NCBI RefSeq assembly: GCF_002786325.1
Contig: NZ_PGTB01000015.1
Location: 1-48,074 of the forward strand
DNA from: Pseudooceanicola lipolyticus
Lineage (GTDB): Bacteria; Pseudomonadota; Alphaproteobacteria; Rhodobacterales; Rhodobacteraceae
Length of the DNA stretch: 48,074 nt
Reading direction: 5' to 3'
Positions 9,082-18,417 of this stretch are shown here, in pieces. The position numbers and the translations under genes are program-made. The notes below the pieces were generated by a model, which was not told where the DNA came from, ran no database searches, and was given only the letters and a program-made list of their open reading frames with translations. How positions within the stretch are numbered: position 1 is the stretch's first letter; each line of letters begins with the position of its first letter.

Positions 9082-10215
9082 ATGACCGCGCCCGACACCC
9101 TTGCCCGCTGGCAGACTGCCCTGCCCTTCGCGACATCCTTCCTGCTGGTGCCGCTTGTCTGGTACTGTGCCGTTCAGGGTGGCTGGATCATCCTGCTGAT
9201 CCCGGTCCTGACCTGGAACACCTATTCGGCGCTGGACAAGGTGCTGGGGCTGAACACCCAGAACGCCGATCCGGAGACCAGCGAGGACGATCTGTTCTGG
9301 TACAAGCTGATCACCTGGGCCTGGACGCCGATCCAGTTCGCCACGCTGTTCGGGGTGATCTGGTATGTCGCCCGCACCGACCACCTGTCGGCGCTCGAAC
9401 AGATCGCGCTGTTCTTCGGCGTCGGCGTGATGACCGGCGGCATCGGCATCAATTACAGCCACGAGCTGATGCATCAGAAATCCCGCTTTGAACGGGGGCT
9501 GGCCGATATCCTGCTGGCGATGGTGCTGTATTCGCATTTCCGCTCGGAACATCTGCTGGTGCATCACCGCTATGTCGGCACCCCGCGCGATGCGGTCACC
9601 GCGCGGTACAACGAGAATTTTCACCGCTTTTTTCCACGCGTGCTGAAAGAAAGCCTGATCTCGGCCTTCCAGGCGGAAAAGGCGATGTTGGCGCGCAAGG
9701 GGCTGCCCTGGACCGACCTGTCGAACCCGTTCTTCCGCTATTGGGCCTTGCAGGCGGCGACGCTGCTGCTGGCGCTGGGGCTCGGTGGGCTGGCCGGGCT
9801 GGCACTGTTCCTGTTCCAGGCGCTGGTGGCCATCTGGCACCTTGAGCTGGTCAACTATGTCGAGCATTACGGGCTGACGCGCAAACATCTGGGCGATGGC
9901 AAATACGAACGGGTTCTGCCCCGGCATTCCTGGAACGCGGCGCACAAGGCGACGAACTGGTTCCTGATCAACCTGCAGCGCCATTCCGATCATCACTACA
10001 AGCCCAGCCGCAGGTTTCCCCTGCTGCAGAACTATACCCAGGACGAGGCGCCGCAATTGCCCTATGGCTATGCGGTGATGACCACATTGGCGCTGATCCC
10101 GCCGGTCTGGCGGCGGATGATGAACCCGCGGGTGCGCAAGTGGCGGGCGATGTATTATCCCGAAATCACCGATTGGAAACCTTATACCAAGGCGTCCACG
10201 CCGATGCCGCGATAG
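9082..10215 (+). CDS. alkB: AlkB-type alkane 1-monooxygenase / membrane fatty-acid desaturase-fold hydroxylase
   Basis: A 377-residue integral membrane di-iron enzyme predicted to hydroxylate the terminal carbon of alkanes, with electrons from rubredoxin. The histidine boxes are HELMH (127-131), EHLLVHH (156-162) and LQRHSDHH (298-305), with the additional EHYG motif at 261, as in AlkB. Several hydrophobic helices precede and separate the boxes. GGAG stands eight bases before the ATG, and the 75-base upstream gap is AT-rich, as expected for a promoter. No rubredoxin or regulator lies beside it, so the substrate range (alkane, fatty acid or other) is open. Confidence 0.88.
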   Translation: MTAPDTLARWQTALPFATSFLLVPLVWYCAVQGGWIILLIPVLTWNTYSALDKVLGLNTQNADPETSEDDLFWYKLITWAWTPIQFATLFGVIWYVARTDHLSALEQIALFFGVGVMTGGIGINYSHELMHQKSRFERGLADILLAMVLYSHFRSEHLLVHHRYVGTPRDAVTARYNENFHRFFPRVLKESLISAFQAEKAMLARKGLPWTDLSNPFFRYWALQAATLLLALGLGGLAGLALFLFQALVAIWHLELVNYVEHYGLTRKHLGDGKYERVLPRHSWNAAHKATNWFLINLQRHSDHHYKPSRRFPLLQNYTQDEAPQLPYGYAVMTTLALIPPVWRRMMNPRVRKWRAMYYPEITDWKPYTKASTPMPR

Positions 10216-10284
10216 CGCGGGAACGTTTCCTTAATCCCTCGCTGTCATGCTGCGGGCGAAGAGTCCGTAGGCAAGGGGGCCGGG

Positions 10285-10674
10285 ATGACGCAACACGCCC
10301 AGAGATGCCTGATCGTCGATGACAGCAGCTTTGACCAGCGGATGATGGCCCGCGCGGTCAGCAAGCTGGACCGCCCGGTCGACATCCTGTTCGCCGCCAC
10401 GCTGGACGATGCCCGCCAGGTGCTGGCCCTGGGCGAGGTTGCGCTGATCCTGCTGGACAATACCCTGCCCGATGGCAAGGGCGCCAATTTCGCGCTGGAA
10501 CTGGCGGAACATGCGGATTGGGCGGAAATTCCGGTGATCATCGTGTCGGACTGGCCATCGCCCTTCATGTGGCAAAAGGCGAAACAGGCCGGCGTGGCCC
10601 ATGTGGTCAACAAATCCGAATTCGGCCCCGACTTGGTGGCGCGGATGTTGCCGGAACCGGCGGTGATGCAATAG
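10285..10674 (+). CDS. Single-domain response regulator (CheY-like receiver)
   Basis: The 129-residue protein consists of one receiver domain and no output domain. The acidic pocket is formed by D12 and D13 (LIVDDSS), the predicted phosphoacceptor is D58 (ILLDNTLPDG), and the conserved lysine is K110 (VVNKSEFG). No histidine kinase is nearby, so it is an orphan that probably works by protein-protein contact. The ATG follows a G-rich stretch (GGGGGCCGGG). It faces the minus-strand ccrM terminator. The pathway is unknown. Confidence 0.85.
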   Translation: MTQHAQRCLIVDDSSFDQRMMARAVSKLDRPVDILFAATLDDARQVLALGEVALILLDNTLPDGKGANFALELAEHADWAEIPVIIVSDWPSPFMWQKAKQAGVAHVVNKSEFGPDLVARMLPEPAVMQ

Positions 10675-10711
10675 CCACCCCGCGCCGGCAGCGCCGCAAG
10701 GGGCCGCTGCC

Positions 10712-10745
10712 GCAAGAAAAGGGCCCCGCCGGGACGGGCGGGGCC
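10712..10745 (-). terminator. Rho-independent terminator of ccrM
   Basis: On the minus strand a 9-base-pair stem (10737-10745 with 10722-10730, loop 10731-10736) is followed by CTTTTCTT. It lies 60 bases past the ccrM stop. Confidence 0.85.
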
Positions 10746-10804
10746 AGTTGCGTGCCATGTGTCAGGCCACAGGCACCGGCGGTAACTTGGAATTCTGTCT
10801 GCTG

Positions 10805-12002
<1,198 letters not shown>

Positions 12003-12004
<2 letters not shown>

Positions 12005-12635
12005 AATCGCTTATCGTTTTCGCTTGATACAATATATGGTGGACCGGCTTAAAAGAACGTCTATGATGTGGGGTCACACCGAGATTTTGAAGCGCCAATC
12101 TGTGGCTTTTTGACGGGTATCCGGCATTGGTCTCCCAGCCATATCCGGGGTGCTGTTGCGCCAAGTCCACCATGATCGCATCGCGTGCGGTTTTTGCCAC
12201 GATCGACGCCGCCGCAATCGAAACCGACCGGGCATCGCCCTTGACCACCGCCTCGGCGGGAAGGGCCAGATCGCGGGGCAGCAGGTTGCCGTCGATCAGC
12301 AGGAAATCGGGCGCCGGATCCAGCGCGGCGACGGCGCGGCACATCGCCAGGTGGCTGGCCCGCAGGATGTTCAACTCGTCGATCTCGGCCACGCTGGCAT
12401 GGGCGATGGCCACCTGGGCCTGGGCATGGATCACTTCGGTCAGACGGTCGCGCACCTTTGGCGACAGCCGCTTGGAATCGTTCAGCCCCGCGGGCACCGC
12501 CTCCAGGTCCAGCACCACCGCGGCGGCGGTGACCGGCCCGGCCAGCGGGCCGCGCCCGACCTCGTCCACGCCAGCAATCCGCAGGAAGCCGCGGGTGCGG
12601 GCAGAGCGTTCCAAACTGTCATCGGGTCCGACCAT
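12003..12635 (-). CDS. rnhB: Ribonuclease HII
   Basis: A 210-residue endonuclease that removes ribonucleotides from DNA and RNA primers from RNA-DNA hybrids. The family signature [14 protein letters not shown] holds catalytic D24 and E25. Further acidic residues are D115 (LLIDGN) and D134 (VKGDARS). [12 protein letters not shown] and the C-terminal [11 protein letters not shown] segment are conserved. The ATG at 12635 gives the normal length and has a G-rich AAGGGG just before it; the frame stays open 51 bases further, but that extension is not family-like. rnhB next to ccrM is a common order in Rhodobacterales (recalled, not checked). Confidence 0.95.
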
Positions 12636-12683
12636 GCCCCTTGCTGGCCGATGCGGGAAACCGGCGCAAGGGCCTAACCCGCG

Positions 12684-12718
12684 CAAAAAAACGGGGAGGG
12701 CCGTTTCCGGCCCTCCCC
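12684..12718 (-). terminator. Strong rho-independent terminator of the small secreted-protein gene
   Basis: An 11-base-pair perfect stem (12693-12703 with 12708-12718, 4-base loop) is followed on the minus strand by GTTTTTTT. It ends transcription from the gene at 12738-13205 before rnhB. Confidence 0.92.
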
Positions 12719-12737
12719 CTGCTCGATCTTTGCCCCG

Positions 12738-13205
12738 TTAACCGGCGATACGATACCCACGCTCGCGCAGGCAGACCGGTTCATACCCGGTGTGTCTGCC
12801 ACGCCGATCGCTGAACTGATACTGGCAGGCATAGGGCAAGGACCGCGCATGGCGGTAATTGCGATTGAGGCAGCCCGCTTCGACCAGCCGGATGGTGCCC
12901 CGGTTGACGGAATAGCTGCGCAGGCAGTGCCGCGGCAGGTTGTACCGCGAGACCGCCGGCGGCACCGGGCGCGGGGTGACATAGCGCGGCGGCACCGGCT
13001 GATAGCGCGGCGGGGTCTGATAGACATGACGGGTGACGGTGCGGTCGTCATCATTATGGTCGCTGATCGCCTTGCCGATGATGGCCAGCGCGGCGATGCC
13101 CGCCAGCACTTTGGCGATATCGTCGGTATCGGCGCGGGCGGGCGCGGTCAGGCCGGTGACCGCGACGGCGACGGTGATGATAAGTGCGATGAACTTGCGG
13201 TGCAT
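12738..13205 (-). CDS. Small secreted protein of unknown function
   Basis: I do not recognise the family. The 155-residue product starts with a clear Sec signal peptide (MHRKFIALIITVAVAVTGLT, cleavage probably after APARA, residue 25). A short hydrophobic segment follows (AKVLAGIAALAIIGKAI), then a Pro/Tyr/Arg-rich linker (residues 64-90). The C-terminal basic domain has four cysteines (C94, C112, C127, C145), enough for two disulfides. It is probably periplasmic or envelope-associated. It is alone on its transcript, with its own terminator, and divergent from the next gene across a region that carries a perfect inverted repeat. Confidence 0.8.
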   Translation of the reverse strand: MHRKFIALIITVAVAVTGLTAPARADTDDIAKVLAGIAALAIIGKAISDHNDDDRTVTRHVYQTPPRYQPVPPRYVTPRPVPPAVSRYNLPRHCLRSYSVNRGTIRLVEAGCLNRNYRHARSLPYACQYQFSDRRGRHTGYEPVCLRERGYRIAG

Positions 13206-13308
13206 GGTCCTGTTCCTTTCGGTCGGGTCTGAGTCGGGTCACCGGCCAGTGCAGCCGGGCGATGTCCCAACTTTCGACCCGCCCCCGCAAGACAGGCAAT
13301 ATCGCCCC

Positions 13309-13327
13309 GCTGTTATCCGATAACAGC
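13309..13327. promoter_or_regulatory. Perfect inverted repeat in a divergent intergenic region
   Basis: GCTGTTAT (13309-13316), spacer CCG, ATAACAGC (13320-13327): an 8-base perfect dyad between two divergently transcribed secreted-protein genes. It fits an operator for a dimeric repressor. The regulator is unknown. Confidence 0.5.
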
Positions 13328-13382
13328 CGCGCAAAACCCTGTGGTTATTGAATTTCCACCCCTGCCCGCGCAATGTGAGCGC

Positions 13383-13673
13383 ATGAGACATCTTTTGCTG
13401 ATCCTTGCCCTGATCACCGGCCTCGCGGCGGCACCGCCCGCCGTTGCGGCGGAGTGTTACGCCGATTACAAGGCCAAGCAGGACGCGCCGCTGCGCCTGC
13501 ATTACGGAGTTATCGCCCTGCAGGGCCCGTGCCGGCGCGGCGCGGCCAATGCCGAGGTTGCAGAGCGGCTGGCGGCCAATGGCTGGACGCTTTTGAACGT
13601 GCTGTCGGTCTTCGGCCCGGAGGGGCTGCAGCAAAGGAGGGCCAATGCAGGAGCCTACTTTCTCCGGTTCTGA
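13383..13673 (+). CDS. Small secreted protein of unknown function
   Basis: The 96-residue product has a Sec signal peptide (MRHLLLILALITGLAAAPPA, cleavage after AVAA) and a mature part of about 73 residues with two cysteines (ECYADYK and QGPCRRG) that may form a disulfide. I cannot assign a function; the compact mature domain with LHYGVI-L and VAERLAANGWTLLNVLS suggests a small folded envelope protein. The ATG at 13383 is chosen because it begins the signal peptide; a longer open frame from 13341 would spoil it. Its last 29 bases overlap the next gene, whose ribosome-binding site lies inside this one, implying coupled translation. Confidence 0.75.
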   Translation: MRHLLLILALITGLAAAPPAVAAECYADYKAKQDAPLRLHYGVIALQGPCRRGAANAEVAERLAANGWTLLNVLSVFGPEGLQQRRANAGAYFLRF

Positions 13674-14349
13674 GGCAGCGCGCCCGGGCAACCGGATCGC
13701 CTTGGTGGGCATCGCCGCCATCGTGCTGATCCTGGCGGCGGCAGGTGCGATGCTGTTGCTGACATTGCCCGATGCCAATGCCTTCAATGAACGTGTTGAA
13801 CAACTGTTCATCGAAAACGACGACCTGACCGCGCAGGCCGAAATCAAGCTGCTGGAGATTCTGGCGCAGTCCGGCACCGCCTTTTCCGACACGCTGGCCA
13901 GCTATCGCATGGTGATTTTCGTGCTGCTGGTCTTTGCCGCGGCGGTGCTGGTGGCGGCGCTGGTGTTTCTGGTGATGCTGACCGCGCTGAACCGGCGCAT
14001 GGCCCAGATCGAACGCCAGGGGATACAGGTGAATTCGCTGCTGATCAGCCGCGAGGAAAACACCGTCTGGCTGAACAACCTCGATTTCAAGCTGACGGCG
14101 GCGGCGATGGAGACTCTCGCCGCACTGGCCGAGGCGCGGATGGACGACGAGGTGCTGTCAGGCGCCGAGATCGAGGCGGTGATCTCGGGCCGCAGCGCTG
14201 CGGATTGCGAAGAGGCGGCCGGCGCCACCCGGATCAAGCGGCTGCGCGACACGCTGGGCAACCAGATGGTCAGCGAGCTGCTGGTCAAGAATATCGCGCG
14301 GCGGGGCTATATGCTGGCCATCGACAAGGACGTGATCCGGATGGTGTGA
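13645..14349 (+). CDS. Membrane-anchored protein with a C-terminal winged-helix-like domain
   Basis: 234 residues. Two transmembrane helices (about 18-41 and 89-113) enclose a roughly 48-residue segment predicted to be periplasmic. A short basic stretch (LNRRMAQIERQ) puts the C-terminus in the cytoplasm. Residues 135-225 resemble the OmpR/PhoB winged helix: a beta strand with VWLNNLDFKLT, helices, RIKRLRDTLGNQ (196-207) in the place of the recognition-helix signature, and the terminal hairpin RRGYML (219-224). If correct it is a one-component membrane regulator; the alternative is a degenerate winged helix used for protein contact. A strong AAAGGAGG ribosome-binding site precedes the ATG. Confidence 0.65.
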   Translation: MQEPTFSGSEAARPGNRIALVGIAAIVLILAAAGAMLLLTLPDANAFNERVEQLFIENDDLTAQAEIKLLEILAQSGTAFSDTLASYRMVIFVLLVFAAAVLVAALVFLVMLTALNRRMAQIERQGIQVNSLLISREENTVWLNNLDFKLTAAAMETLAALAEARMDDEVLSGAEIEAVISGRSAADCEEAAGATRIKRLRDTLGNQMVSELLVKNIARRGYMLAIDKDVIRMV

Positions 14350-14418
14350 CCGGCAGGGAATGGACCCCGCGCCTTTCCGGGCTTGTTCCGAAGGGCTAAA
14401 ACCGGCATCGCTCAGGAC

Positions 14419-15090
14419 ATGACAGCGCAGGATCTTCCCATGCCCCACCGGCCCCGTTTGTGGCTTCCGCTGCCGCTGCTGGTTGTTTTCCTGGGCTTGC
14501 CGGCGCTGATCGAATTGCTGCTGATCGCCGGCGATCTCGGCTGGCTGCCGTTGCGCGGGGTGCGGTCGCTGGCCTATCAAAACGGCGCCTTCTGGGCCGG
14601 GCTGTTGGATAATTGGCGGCCGAATTACGCGGCGCAGCCCTGGCTGATGTTTCTGACCTATTCCTTCCTGCATGCCGGGTTCGGGCACCTGGTCGGGAAC
14701 ATGGTGGCGTTGGTGGTGCTGATGCAGCTGGTCGCGCGCCGGCTGACCGCCTGGTCTTTCACCGCGGTCTACCTGATCTCCGCCATCGGCGGCGGGCTGG
14801 GCTTTGCCCTGCTGGGCCAGGCGGTGAACCCGATGGTGGGCGCCTCGGGGGCCCTGTTCGGAATTGCCGGCGCCTGGAAATGGATCGACTGGCAAAGGGT
14901 TGCCAGCGGACCCGCCCGCGCTTGGATGATCCTGCGGGATATCGCCCTGCTGAGCCTGCTGAACCTGGTGATCTGGGTGACCGAGGGCGGCGCGCTGGCC
15001 TGGGAGGCGCATCTGGGCGGCTTCCTCGCCGGGCTGGCGGCAATGGCGGTTCTGGACCGGCGGGCCGGACCCGGCCCGCGCGGAGGGTGA
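14419..15090 (+). CDS. Rhomboid-family intramembrane serine protease
   Basis: A 223-residue polytopic membrane protease. The catalytic serine is S143 in GASGALFG and the catalytic histidine is H198 in EAHLGGFLAG. The HAGFGHLVGN segment supplies the conserved histidines (H85, H90) and the oxyanion-hole N94. Six or so hydrophobic helices are visible. It presumably cleaves single-span membrane proteins; the substrate is unknown. The start is uncertain: ATG at 14419 follows CAGG, while ATG at 14440 (MPHRPRLW) also has an upstream CAGGA. It is convergent with the tyrosine-kinase gene. Confidence 0.88.
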   Translation: MTAQDLPMPHRPRLWLPLPLLVVFLGLPALIELLLIAGDLGWLPLRGVRSLAYQNGAFWAGLLDNWRPNYAAQPWLMFLTYSFLHAGFGHLVGNMVALVVLMQLVARRLTAWSFTAVYLISAIGGGLGFALLGQAVNPMVGASGALFGIAGAWKWIDWQRVASGPARAWMILRDIALLSLLNLVIWVTEGGALAWEAHLGGFLAGLAAMAVLDRRAGPGPRGG

Positions 15091-15095
15091 TGGCA

Positions 15096-15113
15096 CCGGG
15101 CGTCAGAGCCCGG
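15096..15113. terminator. Hairpin between convergent rhomboid and tyrosine-kinase genes
   Basis: CCGGGC (15096-15101) pairs with GCCCGG (15108-15113) across loop GTCAGA. Position between two convergent stops suggests termination, but there is no T-run. Confidence 0.5.
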
Positions 15114-15121
15114 CGCGCGGC

Positions 15122-15985
15122 TTAGTAATACTCGTTCTCATAGCCATGCGCGCCGCCGGTATAGCGGCACTGGTTCAGAACGATGCCCAGCACGTTGGTC
15201 AGCTCCGACAGCTGCCGTTCAGCAACGTCGATGCGATCCATCGGCGTATGTTCCGCCGCGGCGATCAGCAGCGCGCAATCGACCGATTGCAGAAACCCCT
15301 GGCTGTCGTCGCTGACCATCAGCGGCGGCGTGTCGAACAGCATCAGGTCGGGCTGGTACATCGCTTCCAGCTCGTCCAGCACCTCCATGGTGACCGGGCT
15401 TTGCAGCAGTTCCGACGGGTTCTGCACGCGCTCGCGGTTGAGGCCGAACACCACGTTGCCCTCATGGCAGATGCCATGTTCGGCAAAGGGCACCCGGCGT
15501 TCCAGCACGTCGGCCATGCTGTGCGCGGTCTTGTGTTCCAACAGCCGCGCCAGCCCCATGCGGCGCAGGTCGAAATCGAAGATCATCGTGCGGCGGTCGC
15601 GCATCCGGCCAAAGCTGAAGCCCAGGTTGGCGGTGACCGTCGTCTTGCCCGAACCGCTTTCGGGCGAGACCAGCGCGATACGCTTCCAATTGTTCTTGCG
15701 CGTCTGCTGAATGATCTTGGTGCGCAGCATGTCGAAGGGGATCGCGCTTTCGCCGGTGGCATAGGCAATCAGGCGATTGCGCTCCACCGTGCGATCGGAC
15801 AGCTCCAGCTGGGCGAACTCGCTCCAGTTGGCAGCGACCTCGGTGGCGCTTGCCGCGCCACGCCGGGCGCGGTCACGCCCTGTTCGCGGTGCCGTGCGGG
15901 CGGCACCGGGATCGCGATAAGCGCCCGTTTCGACATCTTCGCGCTGGGTGCGCGCCTTGCTGATGGCCTGTTGCAATCTGTCCAT
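15122..15985 (-). CDS. CpsD/CapB-family bacterial tyrosine kinase (polysaccharide co-polymerase kinase)
   Basis: The 287-residue cytoplasmic ATPase autophosphorylates on tyrosines and controls polysaccharide export together with a Wzz partner. Walker A is PESGSGKTT (108-116), Walker A' is TMIFDFDLRR (133-142) and Walker B is LMLFDTPPL. The C-terminus ends in a tyrosine cluster (YTGGAHGYENEYY) that fits the phosphorylated tail. The first 75 residues are a basic, disordered linker. The kinase is a separate protein from its Wzz partner encoded just upstream, as in exosortase-linked loci, not fused to it as in Wzc. The ATG at 15985 has GGAG nine bases upstream. Confidence 0.92.
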   Translation of the reverse strand: MDRLQQAISKARTQREDVETGAYRDPGAARTAPRTGRDRARRGAASATEVAANWSEFAQLELSDRTVERNRLIAYATGESAIPFDMLRTKIIQQTRKNNWKRIALVSPESGSGKTTVTANLGFSFGRMRDRRTMIFDFDLRRMGLARLLEHKTAHSMADVLERRVPFAEHGICHEGNVVFGLNRERVQNPSELLQSPVTMEVLDELEAMYQPDLMLFDTPPLMVSDDSQGFLQSVDCALLIAAAEHTPMDRIDVAERQLSELTNVLGIVLNQCRYTGGAHGYENEYY

Positions 15986-16025
15986 CGTTACCACTCCGTT
16001 CCGGCCAGCAGGATCGCGACGCGCG

Positions 16026-17564
16026 TCACCACCGGACTCCGATTCTGTTCATGATTTTCTGGGCCAGGATATCCAGCGGCAGATAGTATTCGTGGATCGC
16101 CCATACCCCGACCGGCACCACGATCAGGATCGCGATGATCAGCGCGATCTTGCGGCTGCGCTGCACGATCATGTCATGCCGGGTGCGGGTATAAGGGATC
16201 GTCGCCATCGGCCAGACGCCCAGTTTCTTGATGATGTCTTCGGGCCGGCGCGGAGCACGGTTCAGCAGTTCCAGCAGGAACACCACCGCCACGCCCAGCA
16301 TCAGGCCCAGGAAGGTGCCGCCGCCGGCAATCATCATGCGATTGGGCTTGGTCGGGCGGCTGGGCACCGTGGGCTGGTCGATGATGGTGACGCGTTCGCC
16401 CTTGGACAGCACCTCGATCTTCTCGCCGGTCGAGGCTTCGGCCTGACGGGCAACCGCGGTGTTATACTGCTGCTGCAGGTTGTTATAGCCACGCTGCAGA
16501 TCTTCCAGGACGATGGCGTTCTCCGGGGTTTCGTCGATGGTCCTGCCCACCGCCTCGATCCGCGAATTCAGCCCCTCGATCTGGCCCTGCAGGGTTTCAA
16601 CCCGCGCGTCGATCTCGGCCAGCCGCAGGTCCAGCGCCGAATTGCCGGTTTCCTCGGTGCCCTCGGCCTCCTGGCTTGCGCGCTCTTGCTCCACCGCTTC
16701 TTCCAGCAGACCGACCCGCGCCTGCAGCAGACGCACCTTGGGGTTGGTTGCGGAATAGACCAGCAGCGCATCCTGCAGCTCGGTCCGGGTTTCGTCCAAC
16801 TGGATCTGCGTGCGGCTTTTCGGCAGGCCGGCGGCCGCGGCATCGCCGCCGGCGCTGGCGATCTCGATCAACTGCTGACGCTGGGTGCGCAGGTCGTAGA
16901 TGTCACGCTCGGCCTGTTCCAGCCGGTCCTGCAGCGCCGAGCGCTGGCGCTGGCGGAAATCCAGGCTGTCGGGCAGTGCGTTGATATGCGCCTTCTTGAA
17001 TTCGAGGATCTTCTCGCTCTGCGCGCTCAGCTCCTCGCTCAGACGACGCACCTCGATGTCGAAGAAATCCAGCGTATCGGTGGCGCTGCCGGTACGGATG
17101 GTCACGTCTTCCTGCTGGATCAGGCTGACATATTCGTTCAGCACGCCCGCCGCGATTTCGGCGGTCCGCGCCTCAAAGGTGATCTGCATGATCGTGGCCT
17201 GGTTGCGGCCGCCGCTGGTGCGCATCCCGGTGCGCGACCGCATCGCGTTCACGATCTCGTCGGGCGACATCTGCGACTGGTTGGGCAGCGCGTTGAACCG
17301 TTCGGCAATATCCAAGAGCACGGGCCGGGTCAGCAGCCGGTTCTGGATCACCTGCAGGCGCTCGACACTGGAGATCTGCACGGTGCTGGGGGCAAGCGAG
17401 TCGGGGATCTGCGAGGATTCCACCATCAGCCGCGCATGCGATTCAAACTCTGGCGGCAGCTTGATGGCAACGATCACCGAAACCGCGGAAACCAGCGCCG
17501 AGACAAGCACGACGATCGGCAGCCTGCGGATAAACAGGGAAAAATAGTACTGGAGTTCAGACAT
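16026..17564 (-). CDS. Wzz-type polysaccharide chain-length determinant / co-polymerase
   Basis: 512 residues. A transmembrane helix near residues 14-34 is followed by a periplasmic domain with long coiled coils (about 155-390, many E/R/Q heptads). A second transmembrane helix follows a proline-rich PSRPTKPNR motif, typical of Wzz/GumC proteins. A third hydrophobic segment (KIALIIAILIVVPVGVWAI) lies close to the C-terminus. It likely sets polymer length and forms the inner-membrane side of the export complex. The ATG at 17564 (MSELQYYF) overlaps the stop of the upstream ATPase gene by 8 bases. The tyrosine kinase follows 40 bases downstream. Confidence 0.9.
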   Translation of the reverse strand: MSELQYYFSLFIRRLPIVVLVSALVSAVSVIVAIKLPPEFESHARLMVESSQIPDSLAPSTVQISSVERLQVIQNRLLTRPVLLDIAERFNALPNQSQMSPDEIVNAMRSRTGMRTSGGRNQATIMQITFEARTAEIAAGVLNEYVSLIQQEDVTIRTGSATDTLDFFDIEVRRLSEELSAQSEKILEFKKAHINALPDSLDFRQRQRSALQDRLEQAERDIYDLRTQRQQLIEIASAGGDAAAAGLPKSRTQIQLDETRTELQDALLVYSATNPKVRLLQARVGLLEEAVEQERASQEAEGTEETGNSALDLRLAEIDARVETLQGQIEGLNSRIEAVGRTIDETPENAIVLEDLQRGYNNLQQQYNTAVARQAEASTGEKIEVLSKGERVTIIDQPTVPSRPTKPNRMMIAGGGTFLGLMLGVAVVFLLELLNRAPRRPEDIIKKLGVWPMATIPYTRTRHDMIVQRSRKIALIIAILIVVPVGVWAIHEYYLPLDILAQKIMNRIGVRW

Positions 17565-18417
17565 TGGTACGTGTCTCCTCGCGACGATCTTCGGTCCAGA
17601 AGAACGTTCCGTCATCCAGAACGGCCTGAATGCTCTCTTTCTGAACCTCACGAACATCGTCGGTCCAGCTGTAGAGCAGCCCGAAATCACATAACTGATT
17701 AATCAACCGCGGAACGCCGCCCGTGGCCTCGTAAACTAGGTCAATCGCCTCGGCCGAGAACTCCTGCCCGGAGCCGCCGGCGGTCTTCATTCTATGATGG
17801 ATATACGCCCCTGTCCCCTCTCGATCCATGCGGTTGAGGTGAAAGCTGGCCGCGACGCGCTGGGCCAGCTGATTCATTCTTGGGTTGCGGATCAGATCGC
17901 GCAGTTCCGGCTGGCCCACCAGCACCAGCTGGATCAACTCGTCCTTGTTGGAGTTGATGTTGGTCAGCAGGCGCAGTTCCTCCAGCCCCTCGACCGAGAC
18001 GTTCTGCGCCTCGTCGAACACCAGGATCACCCGGCGGCCCTGGGCATATTCATCGACCAGGAAATCCTGCAGGGTCTGGAAATTCTCCACATAGCTGGCC
18101 TGCTGGTCGTATTCGACGTTCAGCGCGTTCAGCACCCATTGCAGGATCTCGCCCCGATTGCCCTGGGCGTTGGACACCAGGCCGATGGTCACGCCCGGTT
18201 CGACCTGCGCCAGCAGCTTTTGCAGCAGCGTGGTTTTGCCGGCGCCGATCTCGCCGGTCAGGACGGTGATCGGTGCACGGGACATGATGCCGTATTCCAG
18301 AACGGCATAGCCCTTGCGGTGCTGTTCGGACCAGTACAGGAACTCTGGATCCGGCAAAAGTGTGAAGGGCCGCTGCTCGAGCCCGAAATATCCTAGGTAA
18401 AACTCGTTCACTGTCAT
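17557..18417 (-). CDS. ExeA-like AAA ATPase of the exosortase/polysaccharide locus
   Basis: A 286-residue ATPase starting MTVNEFYLGYFGLEQRPF, the typical start of ExeA/GspA-type and exosortase-associated ATPases. Walker A is GEIGAGKTT (55-63) and Walker B is VILVFDEAQN with D135 and E136; a sensor-like LVGQPELRD follows. The C-terminal part (ATGGVPRLINQLCDFGLLYS) is the usual helical lid. It is thought to energise or organise assembly of the export apparatus. The start at 18417 has GGAAG just upstream; the open frame continues to 18561, but that extension is unlike the family. First gene of the leftward operon. Confidence 0.88.
   Translation of the reverse strand: MTVNEFYLGYFGLEQRPFTLLPDPEFLYWSEQHRKGYAVLEYGIMSRAPITVLTGEIGAGKTTLLQKLLAQVEPGVTIGLVSNAQGNRGEILQWVLNALNVEYDQQASYVENFQTLQDFLVDEYAQGRRVILVFDEAQNVSVEGLEELRLLTNINSNKDELIQLVLVGQPELRDLIRNPRMNQLAQRVAASFHLNRMDREGTGAYIHHRMKTAGGSGQEFSAEAIDLVYEATGGVPRLINQLCDFGLLYSWTDDVREVQKESIQAVLDDGTFFWTEDRREETRTNV

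Noticed and set aside
15948-17702. 584-codon plus-strand frame opposite the kinase and Wzz genes
   Set aside because: It crosses two real genes and their junction, is rich in His/Gln/Arg, and shows no domain.
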